Assembly: GCF_000422085.1 (NCBI RefSeq)
Contig: NC_021741.1
Span: 1,054,001 to 1,118,000 of the forward strand
Source of the DNA: Serratia liquefaciens ATCC 27592
Lineage (GTDB): Bacteria > Pseudomonadota > Gammaproteobacteria > Enterobacterales > Enterobacteriaceae
Direction: 5' to 3'
DNA: 64,000 nucleotides
The notes below the pieces were generated by a model, which saw only the letters and a list, made by a program, of their open reading frames with translations, ran no database searches and was not told the DNA's origin. Shown one piece after another: positions 8,168-18,995 of the stretch (position 1 is the stretch's first letter; each line of letters opens with the position of its first letter). A program made the translations under genes and the position numbers.

Positions 8168-10120
8168 ATGAGCTATCAGGTTCTTGCCCGTAAGTGGCGC
8201 CCTCAAACGTTTGCAGATGTTGTCGGACAGGAACATGTCCTGACTGCGCTGGCTAACGGCCTCTCGCTGGGGCGGATTCATCACGCCTATCTGTTCTCGG
8301 GCACGCGCGGCGTGGGTAAAACCACCATTGCGCGCTTGCTGGCCAAAGGCCTGAACTGTGAAACCGGCATCACCGCCACGCCGTGCGGTCAATGCGACAA
8401 CTGCCGCGAGATTGAGCAGGGCCGCTTTGTTGATTTGATCGAGATCGACGCCGCGTCCAGAACCAAGGTGGAAGATACCCGCGATCTGCTGGATAACGTC
8501 CAGTACGCACCCGCCCGCGGCCGCTTCAAGGTTTACCTGATTGACGAAGTGCACATGCTCTCGCGTCACAGCTTCAATGCGCTGTTGAAAACGCTGGAAG
8601 AGCCGCCTTCTCACGTCAAATTCCTGCTGGCGACGACCGATCCGCAAAAGCTGCCGGTCACCATCCTGTCGCGCTGCCTGCAATTCCATCTTAAGGCTCT
8701 GGATGTCGAGCAGATCCGCAACCAGTTGGAAACGGTTCTGCAGGCAGAACAAATCACCAGCGACCAGCGCGCGCTGCAGCTGATAGCACGTGCTGCCGAC
8801 GGCAGTATGCGTGACGCGTTGAGCCTTACCGACCAGGCTATCGCGATGGGGCAAGGGCAGGTGACCACCACCACCGTCAGCCAAATGCTCGGTACGCTGG
8901 ATGACGAACAGCCGCTGGCAATCCTCGAAGCGCTGGTGAGCGCAGATGGCGAAAAGGTGATGGCGCAGGTCGCGCAAGCCGCTTCACGCGGTGTTGACTG
9001 GGAAAACCTGCTGATCGAAACGCTGGCCTTGCTGCACCGGATCGCGATGGTGCAGTTACTGCCATCGGTACTGGACAATCATTACGCCGCCATTGAACAG
9101 CGGTTGCGTGAGCTGGCGCGTACTTTGCCGCCGACGGACGTACAGCTTTATTACCAAACGCTGCTGGTCGGCCGTAAAGAGCTGGCCTTTGCCCCGGATC
9201 GCCGTATGGGGGTTGAGATGACCCTGCTGCGTGCTCTGGCGTTTCACCCGAAAGCGGTGATCCCGGAGCCGGTGGCGATGGTGCAAACCGCACCGGCGCA
9301 GATGGCGCAACCGCAGGCTCAGCAGGTGGCTCAACCACCACAGTTTCAGGACGCGCCACCGCCGTTAGGCCAGGTTGCGCCACAGAATAATCAGCAGGCT
9401 AATTTACCGGATGCCACCGCGCAATTATTAAAGGCGCGCACCCAGCTGTTGCGGCAGGGAGCATCCACACCAAAAAAGAGTGAACCGGCGGCGCCAGGAA
9501 AAGCGCGGCCGGCAAACTCAGCACTGGAGCGGTTGGCTTCCGTGACTGAGCGCAGCCAGCAGCGCCAGGCGGAAAAACTTGTTCAGCAAAAACCGGCCAA
9601 GCCGGAAGCTTATCGCTGGCGTGCACAGACCGAGCCAGAGGCCGAGCCGGAACCGCTGGCGACGCCAAAAGCGCTGCGCACGGCTCTTGAGCATGAAAAA
9701 ACGCCCGAACTGTCAGCCAAGCTGGTGGTGGAGTCGCTGGAACGCGATGCCTGGGCGGCAGAAATCGATAAGCTGAAAATTCCAAAACTGGTGCAGCAAC
9801 TGGCGTTGAACGCGGTTAAAGAAGTGCTGGAACCAGGTAAAATTTGTCTCCATCTGCGGTCGTCGCAGCGCCATCTGAACTCGCCTTCGGCGCAGAAGAT
9901 GTTGACCGATGCACTCACCGAGCTGTACGGCAGTCCGGTTGAACTGACCGTGGTGGAAGACGATAATCCGGCGGAGCGGACTCCGCTGGAGTGGCGCCAA
10001 GCCATTTATGAAGAAAAACTGGCGCAGGCGCGCCAGTCGATCGTTGCGGATACCAATATCCAAACGCTGCGCCGGTTCTTCGACGCAGACCTGGATGAAG
10101 AGAGTATTCGCCCCATTTAA
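8168..10120 (+). CDS. dnaX: DNA polymerase III subunits tau and gamma
   Basis: DnaX is the clamp-loader ATPase of the replisome. The 650-residue tau form has the AAA+ domain first (Walker A GTRGVGKTT near residue 45, a CxxC..CxxC zinc site at CGQCDNC, arginine-finger motif SRC), then the collar domain, a Pro/Gln-rich linker (about 380-510) and the C-terminal tau domains that bind DnaB and the polymerase alpha subunit. A programmed frameshift site makes the shorter gamma form (annotated separately). It heads the conserved dnaX-ybaB-recR cluster. Confidence 0.98.
   Translation: MSYQVLARKWRPQTFADVVGQEHVLTALANGLSLGRIHHAYLFSGTRGVGKTTIARLLAKGLNCETGITATPCGQCDNCREIEQGRFVDLIEIDAASRTKVEDTRDLLDNVQYAPARGRFKVYLIDEVHMLSRHSFNALLKTLEEPPSHVKFLLATTDPQKLPVTILSRCLQFHLKALDVEQIRNQLETVLQAEQITSDQRALQLIARAADGSMRDALSLTDQAIAMGQGQVTTTTVSQMLGTLDDEQPLAILEALVSADGEKVMAQVAQAASRGVDWENLLIETLALLHRIAMVQLLPSVLDNHYAAIEQRLRELARTLPPTDVQLYYQTLLVGRKELAFAPDRRMGVEMTLLRALAFHPKAVIPEPVAMVQTAPAQMAQPQAQQVAQPPQFQDAPPPLGQVAPQNNQQANLPDATAQLLKARTQLLRQGASTPKKSEPAAPGKARPANSALERLASVTERSQQRQAEKLVQQKPAKPEAYRWRAQTEPEAEPEPLATPKALRTALEHEKTPELSAKLVVESLERDAWAAEIDKLKIPKLVQQLALNAVKEVLEPGKICLHLRSSQRHLNSPSAQKMLTDALTELYGSPVELTVVEDDNPAERTPLEWRQAIYEEKLAQARQSIVADTNIQTLRRFFDADLDEESIRPI
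9456..9483 (+). promoter_or_regulatory. Programmed -1 ribosomal frameshift site in dnaX
   Basis: The slippery heptamer A AAA AAG is at 9472-9478, in the phase needed for -1 slippage. An internal Shine-Dalgarno-like AGGGAG sits at 9456-9461, 10 bases upstream, and a GC-rich inverted repeat (CCGGC ... GCCGG) follows. After slippage the next codons are GAG TGA, so gamma would end at residue 438. All elements match the well-studied E. coli dnaX site. Confidence 0.92.
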
Positions 10121-10146
10121 ACGCCGCGTAAAGTGCGCGGCCCTAG

Positions 10147-10490
<344 letters not shown>

Positions 10491-10491
<1 letters not shown>

Positions 10492-11096
10492 TGCAGACCA
10501 GCCCGCTCCTTGAAACACTGATGGAGGCGTTGCGCTGCCTGCCGGGCGTTGGCCCGAAGTCGGCGCAGCGTATGGCGTTCCAGCTGTTGCAGCGCGATCG
10601 CAGTGGTGGGATGCGTCTGGCGCAGGCGCTGACCCGCGCCATGTCAGAGATTGGCCACTGTGCCGATTGCCGTACCTTCACCGAGCAGGACGTTTGCACC
10701 ATCTGCGCCAATCCGCGCCGTCAGCAAAACGGTCAGATCTGCGTGGTGGAAAGTCCGGCGGATATTCACGCCATTGAGCAGACCGGTCAGTTCGCCGGAC
10801 GCTACTTTGTGCTGATGGGCCACCTGTCGCCGATGGACGGCATTGGGCCCGGTGATATCGGTCTGGATCGGCTGGAGCAACGGCTGGAAAAAGAAAGCAT
10901 CACTGAAGTGATCCTGGCCACCAACCCGACGGTGGAAGGTGAGGCAACCGCCAACTATATCGCCGAGATGTGCGGCCAGTATGGCGTGGTCGCCAGCCGC
11001 ATAGCCCACGGCGTGCCGGTGGGCGGTGAACTGGAAATGGTCGACGGCACCACGTTGTCGCATTCATTGGCCGGTCGTCACGTTATCAAGTTTTGA
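10491..11096 (+). CDS. recR: RecR recombination mediator
   Basis: RecR works with RecF and RecO to load RecA at single-strand gaps. The 201-residue protein has the helix-hairpin-helix ([14 protein letters not shown]), a four-cysteine zinc site (CADC ... CTIC, about residues 57-72) and a Toprim domain (about 80-175). Length is the same as in E. coli. The start ATG shares a base with the ybaB stop. A GC-rich hairpin at about 11109-11130 lies just downstream but has no T-run. Confidence 0.97.
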
Positions 11097-11158
11097 TGTT
11101 TTCCTCTGATGGGGCTATTTGGCCCCGTCAGCTATCTGCAAAAATTTCCCGCCAGCCG

Positions 11159-11187
11159 CTTGAAAAACAACGCCCTTGTCCCCACTT
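11159..11187 (+). promoter_or_regulatory. Sigma-32 heat-shock promoter of htpG
   Basis: CTTGAAA at 11159-11165 and CCCCACTT at 11180-11187 are separated by 14 bases. The RpoH consensus is CTTGAAA, 11-16 bases, CCCCATNT, so only one position of the -10 differs. It lies 47 bases before the htpG start and fits heat-shock induction. Confidence 0.85.
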
Positions 11188-11233
11188 AATCCTCATTGTT
11201 CGCTTTTGGTAGCTATTGTCTTTGAGGTAATCA

Positions 11234-13105
11234 ATGAGTATGAAAGGTCAAGAAACCCGTGGTTTCCAGTCTGAAGTAAAACAACTGCTTCATTTGATGA
11301 TTCATTCGCTGTACTCCAATAAAGAAATTTTCCTGCGCGAGCTGATCTCCAACGCCTCGGATGCCGCCGACAAGCTGCGTTTCCGCGCACTGTCGACGCC
11401 TGAGCTATATGAAGGTGACGGCGAGCTGCGTGTGCGCCTTTCTTTCGATAAAGAACAGCGTACGTTGACCATTGCCGACAACGGTATTGGCATGAGCCGT
11501 GAGGAAGTGATTGAAAACCTGGGTACCATCGCCAAGTCAGGTACCAAAGCCTTCCTGGAATCCATCGGTTCCGATCAGGCCAAAGACAGCCAACTGATTG
11601 GTCAGTTCGGCGTGGGTTTCTACTCCGCGTTCATCGTGGCGGATAAAGTCACCGTGCGCACTCGTGCCGCGGGCGCTCCGGCCGATCAAGGCGTGTTCTG
11701 GGAATCTGTCGGCGAAGGCGATTACACCATTGCCGATATCAGCAAAGAAGATCGCGGTACCGAAATTACCCTGCATCTGCGCGAAGGCGAAGATGAGTAT
11801 CTCGATGCCTGGCGTCTGCGTTCCGTGATCGGCAAATACTCCGACCACATTGCACTGCCGGTTGAGATTGAAAGCAAAAACGAAGAAGACGGCACCGTCA
11901 CCTGGGAAAAAATCAACAAGGCGCAGGCCCTGTGGACCCGCAGCAAGGCTGACGTGACCGACGAAGAATACAAAGAGTTCTACAAGCACATCGCGCACGA
12001 CTTTACCGATCCGCTGAGCTGGAGCCACAACCGAGTGGAAGGCAAGCAGGAATACACCAGCCTGCTGTACATTCCTGCCCAGGCGCCATGGGACATGTGG
12101 AACCGCGATCACAAGCACGGGCTGAAGCTGTACGTGCAGCGCGTGTTCATCATGGACGACGCTGAACAGTTCATGCCGAACTACCTGCGTTTCGTGCGTG
12201 GCCTGATCGATTCCAACGATCTGCCGCTGAACGTTTCGCGTGAGATCCTGCAAGACAGCCGTGTGACCCAGAACCTGCGCGGTGCGCTGACCAAGCGTGT
12301 GTTGCAGATGCTGGAGAAACTGGCTAAAGACGATGCGGAAGGCTACCAGAAGTTCTGGCAGCAGTTTGGTCTGGTGTTGAAAGAGGGCCCGGCGGAAGAT
12401 GGTGGCAACAAAGAAGCCATTGCCAAGCTGCTGCGCTTTGCTTCCACCCACAATGACAGCTCGGCGCAAACCGTCTCGCTGGAAGAGTACGTGGGCCGCA
12501 TGGCAGAAGGGCAGGAGAAGATTTATTACATCACCGCCGACAGCTATGCCGCCGCCAAGAGCAGCCCACACCTGGAACTGTTCCGCAAGAAAGGCATCGA
12601 AGTGCTGCTGCTTTCTGACCGCATCGACGAATGGATGATGAGCTACCTGACCGAGTTCGACGGCAAGCCGTTCCAATCCGTCAGCAAGGCAGATGACGCG
12701 TTGGACAAGCTGGCAGACGAAACCGAAGAGCAGAAGGCCGCCGAGAAGCAGCTGGAGCCCTTTGTTGACCGTGTGAAAACCCTGCTGGGCGATCGCGTGA
12801 AGGACGTGCGTCTGACGCACCGTCTGACCGACACGCCGGCTATCGTTATCACCGATGCCGACGAAATGAGCACCCAGATGGCGAAGCTGTTTGCCGCTGC
12901 GGGCCAGGAAGCGCCGGCGGTGAAGTACATTTTCGAACTGAACCCGGAGCATGCGTTGGTCAAACGCGCATCCGATGTGGGCGATAACGAACAATTCGCC
13001 GAATGGATTGATCTGTTATTGGATCAGGCTCTGCTGGCTGAACGCGGCACCCTGGAGGATCCAAATCAGTTTATCCGTCGTATGAATAAACTGTTGTCCG
13101 CATAA
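11234..13105 (+). CDS. htpG: HtpG, Hsp90-family chaperone
   Basis: The 623-residue cytosolic chaperone has the GHKL ATPase domain at the N-terminus ([36 protein letters not shown]), a middle client-binding domain and a C-terminal dimer domain. Length fits E. coli HtpG (624). GAGGTAA lies just before the ATG, and a sigma-32 promoter is upstream. A strong terminator follows. Confidence 0.98.
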   Translation: MSMKGQETRGFQSEVKQLLHLMIHSLYSNKEIFLRELISNASDAADKLRFRALSTPELYEGDGELRVRLSFDKEQRTLTIADNGIGMSREEVIENLGTIAKSGTKAFLESIGSDQAKDSQLIGQFGVGFYSAFIVADKVTVRTRAAGAPADQGVFWESVGEGDYTIADISKEDRGTEITLHLREGEDEYLDAWRLRSVIGKYSDHIALPVEIESKNEEDGTVTWEKINKAQALWTRSKADVTDEEYKEFYKHIAHDFTDPLSWSHNRVEGKQEYTSLLYIPAQAPWDMWNRDHKHGLKLYVQRVFIMDDAEQFMPNYLRFVRGLIDSNDLPLNVSREILQDSRVTQNLRGALTKRVLQMLEKLAKDDAEGYQKFWQQFGLVLKEGPAEDGGNKEAIAKLLRFASTHNDSSAQTVSLEEYVGRMAEGQEKIYYITADSYAAAKSSPHLELFRKKGIEVLLLSDRIDEWMMSYLTEFDGKPFQSVSKADDALDKLADETEEQKAAEKQLEPFVDRVKTLLGDRVKDVRLTHRLTDTPAIVITDADEMSTQMAKLFAAAGQEAPAVKYIFELNPEHALVKRASDVGDNEQFAEWIDLLLDQALLAERGTLEDPNQFIRRMNKLLSA

Positions 13106-13115
13106 TTCCGAGTAT

Positions 13116-13153
13116 ATACGCCCAAAATCCGCGAATTTTGGGCGTATTTTTTT
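13116..13153 (+). terminator. Rho-independent terminator after htpG
   Basis: A 13-bp perfect stem beginning ATACGCCCAAAAT and closing ATTTTGGGCGTAT is followed by a T-run. Confidence 0.9.
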
Positions 13154-13281
13154 GTTTTTCCTGCCGATTTTCCGCGCTTTATTCTCTGTTTCCTCCCTTT
13201 GACGCCGCAATCGATTTCCTCGCGTACCTTGAGCCAGCCCCCCCTGAAATGGTATGGTTGAGCGTTTTCGCAATTTTATAA

Positions 13282-13953
<672 letters not shown>

Positions 13954-13977
13954 TCGGTTTTTCATTGCTGTGCATAG

Positions 13978-14009
13978 CGCCAGGCCTCATCCGCCTGGCG
14001 TTTTTTTTA
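13978..14009 (+). terminator. Rho-independent terminator after adk
   Basis: An 8-bp stem (CGCCAGGC and GCCTGGCG) with a 7-base loop is followed by eight T. Confidence 0.92.
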
Positions 14010-14119
14010 TTATTTACCCGCCGAATTGTGATCGCCGTGGCTTGTTGCGCCTGTGCCCTTTAATCCACCGAGAGAAATGGCGTATAACTCCCCCATCTTA
14101 ATCCCCGGGGACAATCCGC

Positions 14120-15253
14120 ATGCTCAGACCAACCCATTTGCTGGCAGAATCCACCGCACGCCAGATCGTGCAGCGGGCGATGAGCATCATCAGCCATTCT
14201 GTCAATGTGATGGACAGCAACGGCGTCATCATCGCTTCCGGCAACCCCTCACGCCTGTTCCAGCGTCATGAAGGCGCTGTTCTGGCGCTGACCGAAAACC
14301 GGGTGGTGGAAATCGATGCGGTGACTGCCGCGCACCTCAAGGGAGTGCGGCCCGGCATCAATTTGCCCTTCAGTTTTCACAGCCAACAGGTAGGGGTGAT
14401 CGGTATTTCCGGTGAACCCGCGCAGGTACGTGCCTATGCCGAACTGGTGAAAATGGCGGCCGAAATGATGGTGGAGCAGGCGGCGTTGCTGGATCAACAT
14501 CAGTGGGAAAAACGCTACCGCGAGGAACTGGCCAATCAGTTGCTGCAACCGCAGCCGGCATCAGGCTCGCTGGAGGCGATGGCCGCCTACCTGGGGTTAG
14601 ATCTGCAACAGCCACGGATTGTCTGGATCGCGGAATTACAGGACACGCAGCCGCACCTGCTGCGTGAATTGCTGACGGAGCTGGAGCAGACTCAGCGCGA
14701 AGCGCTGATCGCCATCACCGGGTTCAACGAAATGATCCTGCTGCGTCCTGCCAGTCTGGTGCAGGGGGAGTGGAATGTGAAGCAGGAGCGCAAACAGGCG
14801 CAGCAGTTACAGAGCCAGCTTCAGTCGCGTTTCAACCTGCGGTTGATTGTCGGTGGTTTCTTTAGCGGCGAAGCAGGGTTGCACCGTTCAAGCCTGACGG
14901 CTCGCGCCACCCAGGCGATGGCGAAACGCCTGAAGTTACGGCACAAGACGCTGTTTTACCAAGATTATCCGCTACCGTCACTGCTGTGCGATCTGGGTGA
15001 AGACTGGCGGGCTCAAGAGCTTTCCCGCCCCTGGCAGGTTTTGGGCGAACAGGATGAAAAAGGGGTATTACGCAGCACGCTGAGGCACTATTTTTCGCGG
15101 AATTGTGATCAGACGCAGACCGCCGCCGAGCTTCATATTCACGTCAATACCTTGCGCTATCGCCTGCAGCGTATTGAAGCCATTACTGAATTAAAAATCA
15201 ATCAGTTAACGGACGCCTTGCAGTTGTATATTGGCATGCTGATGCACGGCTGA
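14120..15253 (+). CDS. CdaR-like sugar diacid regulator
   Basis: The 377-residue protein has an N-terminal putative sugar-diacid recognition domain (about residues 5-135), a central GGDEF-like degenerate region, and a C-terminal PucR/CdaR-type helix-turn-helix (QTAAELHIHVNTLRYRLQRIE, about 330-350). CdaR in E. coli activates glucarate, galactarate and glycerate genes. Here it precedes a GntP-family permease and a glycerate kinase, so it is likely their regulator. E. coli does not have this set between adk and hemH; this may be the cdaR/sdaR gene itself or a paralogue. Confidence 0.82.
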   Translation: MLRPTHLLAESTARQIVQRAMSIISHSVNVMDSNGVIIASGNPSRLFQRHEGAVLALTENRVVEIDAVTAAHLKGVRPGINLPFSFHSQQVGVIGISGEPAQVRAYAELVKMAAEMMVEQAALLDQHQWEKRYREELANQLLQPQPASGSLEAMAAYLGLDLQQPRIVWIAELQDTQPHLLRELLTELEQTQREALIAITGFNEMILLRPASLVQGEWNVKQERKQAQQLQSQLQSRFNLRLIVGGFFSGEAGLHRSSLTARATQAMAKRLKLRHKTLFYQDYPLPSLLCDLGEDWRAQELSRPWQVLGEQDEKGVLRSTLRHYFSRNCDQTQTAAELHIHVNTLRYRLQRIEAITELKINQLTDALQLYIGMLMHG

Positions 15254-15371
15254 GTTGTGTAAAACCACAACTTTCCGCTGTGTGCGCGCGCATGTTTTTG
15301 TGGCTTTCTCTCACGCCAATGTCCGGCGCTCAGGATATGTTTTCCCCACACCAACAACGGGGAAAACAATA

Positions 15372-16637
15372 ATGACAACGGTATCCACGCTTGGGGCGCT
15401 GGTGGCATTGGTCGTCGCTATCGTCCTGATTTTACGCAAGGTCCCGCCTGCCTACGGCATGATTGCCGGTGCGCTGGCGGGCGGATTATGCGGCGGCGCC
15501 GATCTGGTGCAGACCGTGACGCTGATGATCACCGGTGCGCAGGGCATTACCAATGCCGTGATGCGCATTTTGGCGGCGGGGGTGCTGGCCGGGGTGTTGA
15601 TCGAGTCCGGCGCGGCGCACACCATCGCTGAAACCATCGTCCGCAAAGTCGGGGAAACCCGTGCGCTGTTAGCGCTGGCGGTAGCTACACTGATCCTGAC
15701 GGCAGTGGGCGTATTTATCGACGTTGCGGTGATCACCGTGGCGCCGATTGCCCTTTCCATCGCTCAGAAGGCCGGGATCTCGCGTGCGGCGATACTGCTG
15801 GCGATGATCGGCGGCGGCAAGGCCGGTAACGTGATGTCACCAAACCCCAACACCATTGCCGCAGCCGACAACTTCCACGTGCCGCTGACCTCGGTGATGA
15901 TGGCCGGTATCGTGCCAGGATTGTGCGGATTGATCGTGGCCTATCTGCTGGCCCGCCGTTTGAGTGATAAGGGCGATAAGGTGATGGCGGAAGAGCTGAC
16001 GCAGCAAGCCGAAGGCATTCGTCCGGGCTTTGCGGCGGCGATCAGCGCACCCTTGGTTGCCATTGTTCTGCTGTCGCTGCGGCCGATCGCCGGTATTGCC
16101 ATCGATCCGCTGATAGCGCTGCCGCTGGGCGGTCTGGTGGGCGCATTGCTGATGGGCCGCATCCGCCAGTGCAACCAGTTTATGGTTTCCGGCCTGTCCC
16201 GTATGGCGCCGGTGGCGATTATGCTGCTTGGCACCGGTACGCTGGCAGGCATTATCGCCAACTCTTCGCTGAAGGACGTGCTCATCAGCGGGTTGACCAG
16301 CACCGGCATGCCGGCCTGGCTGCTGGCTCCGCTTTCTGGGGCATTAATGTCGATGGCCACCGCTTCGACAACCGCCGGTACCGCCGTGGCATCCGGGGTC
16401 TTCAGCAGCACTCTGCTGGAGCTGGGCGTCAGCGGGCTGGCGGGGGCGGCTATGATCCATGCCGGCGCGACGGTGCTGGATCACCTGCCGCACGGCAGCT
16501 TCTTCCATGCCACCGGCGGCAGCGTCAATATGGCCGTGCATCAACGGTTGAAGCTACTGCCTTATGAAACACTGGTCGGCTTTACCATCGCGGCCGTCTC
16601 GGCGTTGATGTTTGGCGTATTTAATCTGGCGGGATAA
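15372..16637 (+). CDS. GntP-family permease (gluconate or glycerate type)
   Basis: The 421-residue protein is almost wholly hydrophobic with about twelve membrane segments. The conserved GGGKAGNVMSPNPNT and HAGATVLDHLPHGSFFH stretches are GntP-family signatures. I chose the ATG at 15372 because CAACGGGGAAAACAATA precedes it; the longer reading begins with an unlikely cytoplasmic extension. Lying between a CdaR-like regulator and glycerate kinase, it probably imports glycerate or a related acid, but the substrate cannot be read from sequence. Confidence 0.85.
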   Translation: MTTVSTLGALVALVVAIVLILRKVPPAYGMIAGALAGGLCGGADLVQTVTLMITGAQGITNAVMRILAAGVLAGVLIESGAAHTIAETIVRKVGETRALLALAVATLILTAVGVFIDVAVITVAPIALSIAQKAGISRAAILLAMIGGGKAGNVMSPNPNTIAAADNFHVPLTSVMMAGIVPGLCGLIVAYLLARRLSDKGDKVMAEELTQQAEGIRPGFAAAISAPLVAIVLLSLRPIAGIAIDPLIALPLGGLVGALLMGRIRQCNQFMVSGLSRMAPVAIMLLGTGTLAGIIANSSLKDVLISGLTSTGMPAWLLAPLSGALMSMATASTTAGTAVASGVFSSTLLELGVSGLAGAAMIHAGATVLDHLPHGSFFHATGGSVNMAVHQRLKLLPYETLVGFTIAAVSALMFGVFNLAG

Positions 16638-16646
16638 GGAAGAGTA

Positions 16647-17795
16647 ATGAAAACGCTGAAAAAAGTGGTGATTGCGCCGGATTCGTTTAAAGAAAGCCTG
16701 AGTGCGTTGGAGGTGGCGGAAGCCATCGAACGCGGCTTCCGCCAGATCTTCCCGCAGGTACACTATGTGAAGCTACCCATGGCGGACGGCGGCGAAGGCA
16801 CGGTGGATTCGATGGTGGCAGCCACCGGTGGGGAAATCGTTACGGTCGCGGTCACTGGGCCGTTGGGCCAGCCGGTACAGGCCTTCTATGGTTTGCTGGG
16901 AGAGGGAGAAACTGCCGTTATCGAGATGGCGGCGGCTTCCGGGTTGCATCTGGCTCCCAAGGCGCAGCGAGATCCGCGCATGACCACCAGTTATGGCACC
17001 GGTGAGCTGATCCTGGCTGCGCTGGAGCGCGGCGTTAAGACGATTATTCTTGGCATTGGCGGCAGCGCCACCAACGACGGCGGGGCCGGCATGATGCAGG
17101 CGCTGGGGGCCAGACTGCTGGACGAGAATCGACAGGCTTTGCCGCCTGGAGGGGCCGCGCTGGCGCAGTTGGCCTATATCGATCTTTCCGGGGTGGATCC
17201 GCGTCTGCAGCAGGTGAGCATCACGGCGGCCTGCGACGTGGATAATCCTTTGTGTGGTGCTAACGGAGCCTCCGCGGTGTTTGGCCCGCAGAAGGGAGCC
17301 ACGCCGGAAATGGTCACGCAGTTGGATGTGGCGCTGCGCCATTACGGCACATTGCTGGAACAGGCTACCGGTCGTGAGGTTATCAACGCGCCCGGTGCAG
17401 GAGCGGCAGGGGGAATGGGGGCGGCATTGCTTGGCATGCTAAACGCCCGGTTGCGCCCCGGTATTGAGATCGTGATCGAAACCCTTCAATTGGAAGAGGC
17501 GTTGCGCGATGCCGACCTGGTGATCACCGGCGAAGGGCGACTGGACAGTCAGTCTATCCACGGCAAAACGCCGATTGGCGTGGCGCGGGTGGCCAAACGC
17601 TTTGGTTTGCCGGTGATCGGCATTGCCGGCAGCCTGTCGAAAGATTATCAGGTGGTGCACCAGCACGGCATTGACGCCGCTTTTTCGGTGCTCGATCGCG
17701 TTGTCTCTCTGGAGGAAGCGTTGGCGGAAGCGGCCGATAACCTGGAGGTGACGGCGCGTAATGTGGCGGCGGTCTGGCGACTGGCGCAGAGTTAA
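16647..17795 (+). CDS. Glycerate kinase (GlxK/GarK type)
   Basis: The 382-residue enzyme phosphorylates glycerate, probably to 2-phosphoglycerate as in the GarK/GlxK class. Key blocks are IAPDSFKESLSA at the N-terminus, MADGGEGTVD, the glycine-rich GIGGSATNDGGAGM (about residues 135-148) and ITGEGRLDSQS. It starts nine bases after the permease stop with an AAGGAAGAG ribosome site, so the two form an operon. E. coli glxK and garK are similar in length (381); I cannot decide which it is. Confidence 0.92.
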   Translation: MKTLKKVVIAPDSFKESLSALEVAEAIERGFRQIFPQVHYVKLPMADGGEGTVDSMVAATGGEIVTVAVTGPLGQPVQAFYGLLGEGETAVIEMAAASGLHLAPKAQRDPRMTTSYGTGELILAALERGVKTIILGIGGSATNDGGAGMMQALGARLLDENRQALPPGGAALAQLAYIDLSGVDPRLQQVSITAACDVDNPLCGANGASAVFGPQKGATPEMVTQLDVALRHYGTLLEQATGREVINAPGAGAAGGMGAALLGMLNARLRPGIEIVIETLQLEEALRDADLVITGEGRLDSQSIHGKTPIGVARVAKRFGLPVIGIAGSLSKDYQVVHQHGIDAAFSVLDRVVSLEEALAEAADNLEVTARNVAAVWRLAQS

Positions 17796-17886
17796 TGTCA
17801 TTCCCCTTTATCATGGGCAACGCCTGTTGCTGATATCGGTTCCGACGAGGCGCTTTTCCGTTACAATAGGCGCCATTAATCGACGT

Positions 17887-17914
17887 TAACCCCCTGACCC
17901 AGAACAGGGGGTTA
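17887..17914. repeat. 10-bp perfect hairpin upstream of hemH
   Basis: TAACCCCCTG and CAGGGGGTTA flank an 8-base loop, 27 bases before hemH. There is no T-run, so it could be a weak terminator for the glycerate kinase operon or a stem in the hemH leader. Confidence 0.5.
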
Positions 17915-17941
17915 GCTTGCAAGGAATCAAGGGGAACTGAG

Positions 17942-18904
17942 ATGAAGCAAGAGAAACACGGGGTATTGCTGGTGAACCTGGGCACGCCGGATGCTCCGAC
18001 CTCGTCGGCGGTAAAACGCTATCTGAAGGAATTCCTCAGTGACGACCGCGTAGTGGATACAGCCCCATTGATCTGGTGGCCGATCCTCAACGGTGCGATC
18101 CTGCCGATCCGTTCGCCGCGCGTTGCCAAGCTGTATAAGTCGGTATGGATGGACGAAGGCTCACCACTGCTGGTCTACAGCCGCCGTCAGCAGCGCGCAT
18201 TGGCCGCACGTATGCCGAACACGCCGGTTGAATTGGGCATGAGCTACGGTTCACCGAGCCTGGGCGAAGCGATAGACAAGCTGTTGGCACAGGGCGTGAC
18301 CAATCTGGTAGTACTGCCGTTGTACCCGCAATACTCCTGTTCAACCAGTGCAGCCGTGTGGGACGGCGTGGCACGTATATTGAAAGGCTATCGCCGCCTG
18401 CCGTCGATCAGCTTTATCCGCGACTATGCCGAACACCCGGCCTACATCGCCGCATTGCGTCAAAGCGTGGAGCGTTCGTTTGCCGAGCATGGCCAACCGG
18501 ACCGGCTGGTGCTGTCATTCCACGGCATTCCCAAGCGCTATGCACGCCTCGGCGACGATTATCCGCAGCGCTGCGAAGACACGTTACGTGCCTTGACTGA
18601 TACCTTACCGCTGGCGCCGGATCGGGTCATGATGACCTACCAGTCGCGTTTTGGCCGTGAACCCTGGTTGACGCCGTATACCGACGAAACCCTCAAAGGC
18701 CTGCCTGCGCAAGGCGTTAAACATATTCAGCTTATCTGCCCAGGTTTTTCGGCGGACTGTCTGGAAACGCTGGAAGAAATCAAAGAGCAAAACCGCGAAA
18801 TCTTCCTCGAGGCGGGCGGCGAGAAGTTTGAGTACATTTCTGCGCTGAACGACGAACCGGCGCACATTGATATGATGCAGCAACTGGTGGCGCAGCACCT
18901 CTGA
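17942..18904 (+). CDS. hemH: Ferrochelatase
   Basis: It inserts Fe2+ into protoporphyrin IX, the last step of haem synthesis. The 320-residue protein matches the E. coli length. It has the conserved [10 protein letters not shown] with the metal-binding His, and the [11 protein letters not shown] block. GGGGAACTGAG lies before the ATG. Confidence 0.97.
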   Translation: MKQEKHGVLLVNLGTPDAPTSSAVKRYLKEFLSDDRVVDTAPLIWWPILNGAILPIRSPRVAKLYKSVWMDEGSPLLVYSRRQQRALAARMPNTPVELGMSYGSPSLGEAIDKLLAQGVTNLVVLPLYPQYSCSTSAAVWDGVARILKGYRRLPSISFIRDYAEHPAYIAALRQSVERSFAEHGQPDRLVLSFHGIPKRYARLGDDYPQRCEDTLRALTDTLPLAPDRVMMTYQSRFGREPWLTPYTDETLKGLPAQGVKHIQLICPGFSADCLETLEEIKEQNREIFLEAGGEKFEYISALNDEPAHIDMMQQLVAQHL

Positions 18905-18995
18905 TCCCCAGAGCGCAAAATAGTGACAGTCATCATCAATCGGGCAGGAATGTGCTAACATTCTCTGCCTGTTAACTGCCACTGCCGCCAAATAA

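Noticed and set aside
8165..8977. 270-codon frame antisense to dnaX
   Set aside because: It lies wholly inside the AAA+ domain of dnaX, is rich in His, Arg and Gln as antisense frames are, and has no control signals.
11537..12994. 485-codon open frame antisense to htpG
   Set aside because: It mirrors the codon pattern of the highly conserved htpG gene, has no ribosome site and no family likeness.
15254..15271. GTTGTG-N6-CACAAC inverted repeat before the GntP permease as a regulator site
   Set aside because: The arms are only six bases and match no consensus I know.
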